Source: Flavobacteriales bacterium
GTDB taxonomy: Bacteria > Bacteroidota > Bacteroidia > Flavobacteriales_D > Sanyastnellaceae
NCBI GenBank assembly: GCA_947448135.1
Contig: CANFLZ010000007.1
Coordinates: 1 to 64,000, forward strand
Direction of reading: 5' to 3'
DNA: 64,000 nucleotides
Both the position numbers and the translations under genes were made by a program. Positions 61,470-64,000 of this stretch are shown here, one piece after another. Each line of letters starts with the position of its first letter. Position 1 is the stretch's first letter. The notes under the pieces were generated by a model that saw nothing but the letters and a program-made list of their open reading frames with translations, was not told where the DNA came from and made no database searches.

Positions 61470-64000
61470 TTACGCGTTGGCGTAGCTTTCCATTGGAGGG
61501 CAAGTACAAACTAAGTTTCTGTCTCCATAAGCGTTGTCTACGCGACCCACTGAAGTCCAGAATTTGTTGTCTCTTAAACCTTCTACTGGATAAGCAGCCT
61601 TGCTTCTTGGGTATGCATGATTCCATTCATCACCAGAAACTTCAAGTGCTGTATGCGGCGCCATTTTCAAAACATTGTCTGCTTTGTCAGCGGTACCATT
61701 TTCAATTTCTTCAATTTCTTTTCGAATGGCAATCATCGCCTCGCAAAAACGATTCATTTCATTGAAAGGTTCAGATTCTGTTGGCTCAATCATAACAGTA
61801 CCTGCTACTGGGAAAGAAACCGTAGGAGCATGGAAACCGTAATCCATCAAACGTTTCGCAATGTCTTCTACTTCAACACCAGCTGCTTTGAAAGAACGAC
61901 AATCCAAGATCATTTCATGGGCCACATGTCCGTGGGTTCCTTTGTACAATACGGGATAATGTTTTTCCAATAAAGCCTTCATGTAGTTGGCATTCAGGAT
62001 GGCATATTTTGTTGCGTCCGTAACACCTTGACCGCCCAACATTTTGATGTAACCGTAAGAAATCAATAGGATCAGGGCACTTCCAAATGGTGCAGCAGAA
62101 ACAGATTCAATGGCTTGATCACCTCCAGTTTTCACCAAAGGATTGCCAGGTAAGAAAGGCACCAAGTGGGCTGCAACGCCGATTGGACCCATGCCAGGAC
62201 CGCCTCCTCCGTGAGGAATAGCGAAAGTTTTGTGTAGGTTTAAATGACAAACATCGGCGCCAATATTTCCAGGGTTGGTTAATCCTACTTGGGCGTTCAT
62301 ATTGGCTCCATCCATGTATACCTGACCACCGTTTTCATGAACGATGGAAGTAATTTCTCGGATGCTTTCTTCAAATACGCCATGCGTAGATGGATAAGTA
62401 ACCATCAATGCCGCCAAGTTGTCTTTGTGTTCAACAGCTCTTGCTTTTAAATCGGCAACATCAACGTTTCCATTTTCATCACATTTTACCACTACTACCT
62501 TGAAACCCGCCATGACCGCAGAAGCCGGATTGGTTCCGTGTGCGGATGAAGGAATCAAACAGATGTTTCTATGATGATCTCCGCGGCTTTTGTGGTAAGC
62601 CATGATCACCAACAAACCCGCCAATTCTCCTTGCGCGCCACTGTTGGGTTGCAACGAAACACCTGCAAATCCAGTGCATTGACACAAGTCATCGTGCAAA
62701 GTTTCAATCATTTTTTGGTAACCTAAAGTTTGGGTCACCGGCGCATATGGATGCATGTTGGCAAACTCAGGCATGGTCACTGGAATCATCTCAGAAGTTG
62801 CGTTTAACTTCATCGTACAAGATCCCAAAGCAATCATGGCATGCGCCAAACTCAAGTCTTTGTTCTCCAACTTTTTCATGTAACGCAACATCTCCGTTTC
62901 GCTGTGGTATTGGTTGAAAACCGGATGCGTCATGAAAGATGATTGACGAGCGAAATAGCTCAACACGTTTTCTCCTTTGCTAACAGCATTGTTTTTTCCA
63001 GTAATCACATACACCAAATCCGCAATGTCTTGCTCAGAAGTGTTTTCACCAATAGAGACAGAAACGTGTCCATTGTTCCAGAAGCGAACATTGATATTTT
63101 TTTCGTTGCAACGTGTTGCAACTTCGGCTTCGTTTACAGCAAACTTGACCGTATCGAAATAGGCATTGGATACAACATTAGCACCTGCCAACTTAGCAGA
63201 ATGTGCCAATGAAGTTGCTTTGCTGTGAATATCTTGTGCAATGGCTTGAATTCCTTTTGGTCCGTGATATACTGCATACATGGAGGCCATCACAGCCAAC
63301 AATGCTTGAGCAGTACAAATATTGGAGGTAGCCTTTTCACGACGGATATGCTGCTCACGGGTTTGCAAACTCATGCGAAGCCCCAAGTTTCCATGACGAT
63401 CTTTGGATACACCAATGATTCTGCCTGGCATGTTGCGTTTAAACTCTTCTGTCGCGCAGAAGAAGGCAGCATGTGGTCCGCCAAATCCCATGGGTACACC
63501 AAAGCGTTGAGAGTTACCGAAACAAACGTCGGCACCCCATTCTCCTGGAGGTGTAATTAAAGTCAACGCCATCATATCTGAGGCAACCGCAACAAAACAA
63601 CCGTTGGCATGCGCTGCATCGGCAAAAGCTTTGTAATCGTGCACTTCGCCAGAGTTGTTCGGGTATTGAATCAACGCACCAAAATATTGAGCGTCTAATG
63701 TGGCTGTATGGAAATCACCTAATACGATTTCAATTCCCAAGCGCTCAGCGCGTCCTTTCAATACAGAAAGGGTTTGCGGATAAATTTCGTTGTCTACAAA
63801 AAATAGGTTTGCATTGTTTTGTTCTTTTTCGCGAGAGCGAGAATGGAAGAACATGATCATCGCTTCGGCAGCAGATGTTGACTCATCAAGCAAACTGGCA
63901 TTAGCGATGGGAAGGCCTGTTAAATCAGTAACCAAAGTTTGGAAATTCAACAATGCCTCAAGACGACCTTGCGCAATCTCTGCTTGGTAAGGCGTGTAGG
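61470..64000 (-). CDS. gcvP: Glycine decarboxylase (P protein), 5' end outside the window
   Basis: PLP-dependent P protein of the glycine cleavage system, which decarboxylates glycine and passes the aminomethyl group to the H protein. About 843 codons are visible of a usual 950-960; the frame is open to base 64000 ([20 protein letters not shown] at the edge), so the start is beyond the window. Diagnostic blocks are [24 protein letters not shown]-type [20 protein letters not shown], and the PLP lysine in [20 protein letters not shown]. The lipoamide dehydrogenase at 16794 can serve as the L protein. Confidence 0.96.
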   Translation of the reverse strand, partial: YTPYQAEIAQGRLEALLNFQTLVTDLTGLPIANASLLDESTSAAEAMIMFFHSRSREKEQNNANLFFVDNEIYPQTLSVLKGRAERLGIEIVLGDFHTATLDAQYFGALIQYPNNSGEVHDYKAFADAAHANGCFVAVASDMMALTLITPPGEWGADVCFGNSQRFGVPMGFGGPHAAFFCATEEFKRNMPGRIIGVSKDRHGNLGLRMSLQTREQHIRREKATSNICTAQALLAVMASMYAVYHGPKGIQAIAQDIHSKATSLAHSAKLAGANVVSNAYFDTVKFAVNEAEVATRCNEKNINVRFWNNGHVSVSIGENTSEQDIADLVYVITGKNNAVSKGENVLSYFARQSSFMTHPVFNQYHSETEMLRYMKKLENKDLSLAHAMIALGSCTMKLNATSEMIPVTMPEFANMHPYAPVTQTLGYQKMIETLHDDLCQCTGFAGVSLQPNSGAQGELAGLLVIMAYHKSRGDHHRNICLIPSSAHGTNPASAVMAGFKVVVVKCDENGNVDVADLKARAVEHKDNLAALMVTYPSTHGVFEESIREITSIVHENGGQVYMDGANMNAQVGLTNPGNIGADVCHLNLHKTFAIPHGGGGPGMGPIGVAAHLVPFLPGNPLVKTGGDQAIESVSAAPFGSALILLISYGYIKMLGGQGVTDATKYAILNANYMKALLEKHYPVLYKGTHGHVAHEMILDCRSFKAAGVEVEDIAKRLMDYGFHAPTVSFPVAGTVMIEPTESEPFNEMNRFCEAMIAIRKEIEEIENGTADKADNVLKMAPHTALEVSGDEWNHAYPRSKAAYPVEGLRDNKFWTSVGRVDNAYGDRNLVCTCPPMESYANA

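Overview
The window is an AT-rich chromosomal segment from a member of the Bacteroidota, most likely a flavobacterium-like lineage; I cannot place it lower than class or order. The evidence is phylum-typical gene content (DUF4175, DUF4271, detached atpD-atpC, exbB-exbD-exbD-tonB, a CarboxypepD_reg-plug TonB receptor, a PorV/PorQ-type protein, a type IX secretion style C-terminal domain), the absence of Shine-Dalgarno sequences, and recurrent Bacteroidota -7 promoter boxes (TAnnTTTG) very close to starts.

Layout. 1-3.1 kb: end of a MORN-repeat gene, a decayed minus-strand gene, ybeY, a full-length ParB site (parS) and mnmG, which suggests the origin of replication is not far. 3.2-7.1 kb: an anti-sigma-factor-type kinase and a 1111-residue DUF4175 membrane/coiled-coil protein. 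7.1-9.0 kb: a semialdehyde dehydrogenase, a small downstream ORF and tRNA-Gln. 9.0-15.6 kb: a minus-strand housekeeping run (yraN, pseudouridine synthase, DUF4271, hemD, dprA, polyprenyl synthase, MORN lipoprotein, and a glucosaminidase/LysM gene split by a frameshift at ten adenines). 15.6-24.6 kb: a beta-barrel candidate, DUF1653, lpdA, cvpA, tRNA-Cys, a coiled-coil protein, a 55-residue tatA overlapping gatA, a lytic transglycosylase, a SlyD-like isomerase and ftsX.

24.7-30.8 kb is a TonB-energising operon: ExbB, two ExbD proteins, TonB, a small membrane protein, a PstS-like lipoprotein and a TPR protein. 31-37 kb: atpDC, Wzz- and Wzy-type polysaccharide proteins, a SpoIIE-type phosphatase and efp. 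37.2-39.6 kb: a LolD/FtsX-type ABC transporter with a histidine-rich permease and a DUF3299-like lipoprotein. 39.7-43.5 kb: a secreted C1 peptidase overlapping mtgA, then a two-gene VWA/unknown unit preceded by a perfect 20-bp palindrome. 43.6-48.7 kb: purK, thyA, folA, an M20 amidohydrolase, a small membrane protein and ddl.

48.9-57.9 kb is the largest accessory-looking block: a 1254-residue TonB-dependent receptor, a 1401-residue secreted protein with a sorting-type C-terminus and a PorV/PorQ-family barrel, all closely spaced. 58-64 kb: greA, a HIT protein, gmhA, two glycosyltransferases and the C-terminal part of gcvP, which leaves the window.

Most of the window is ordinary core genome. 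The best candidates for undescribed biology are the VWA/unknown pair with its palindrome, the receptor/secreted protein/PorV module, the histidine-rich ABC cluster and the poly(A) frameshift.
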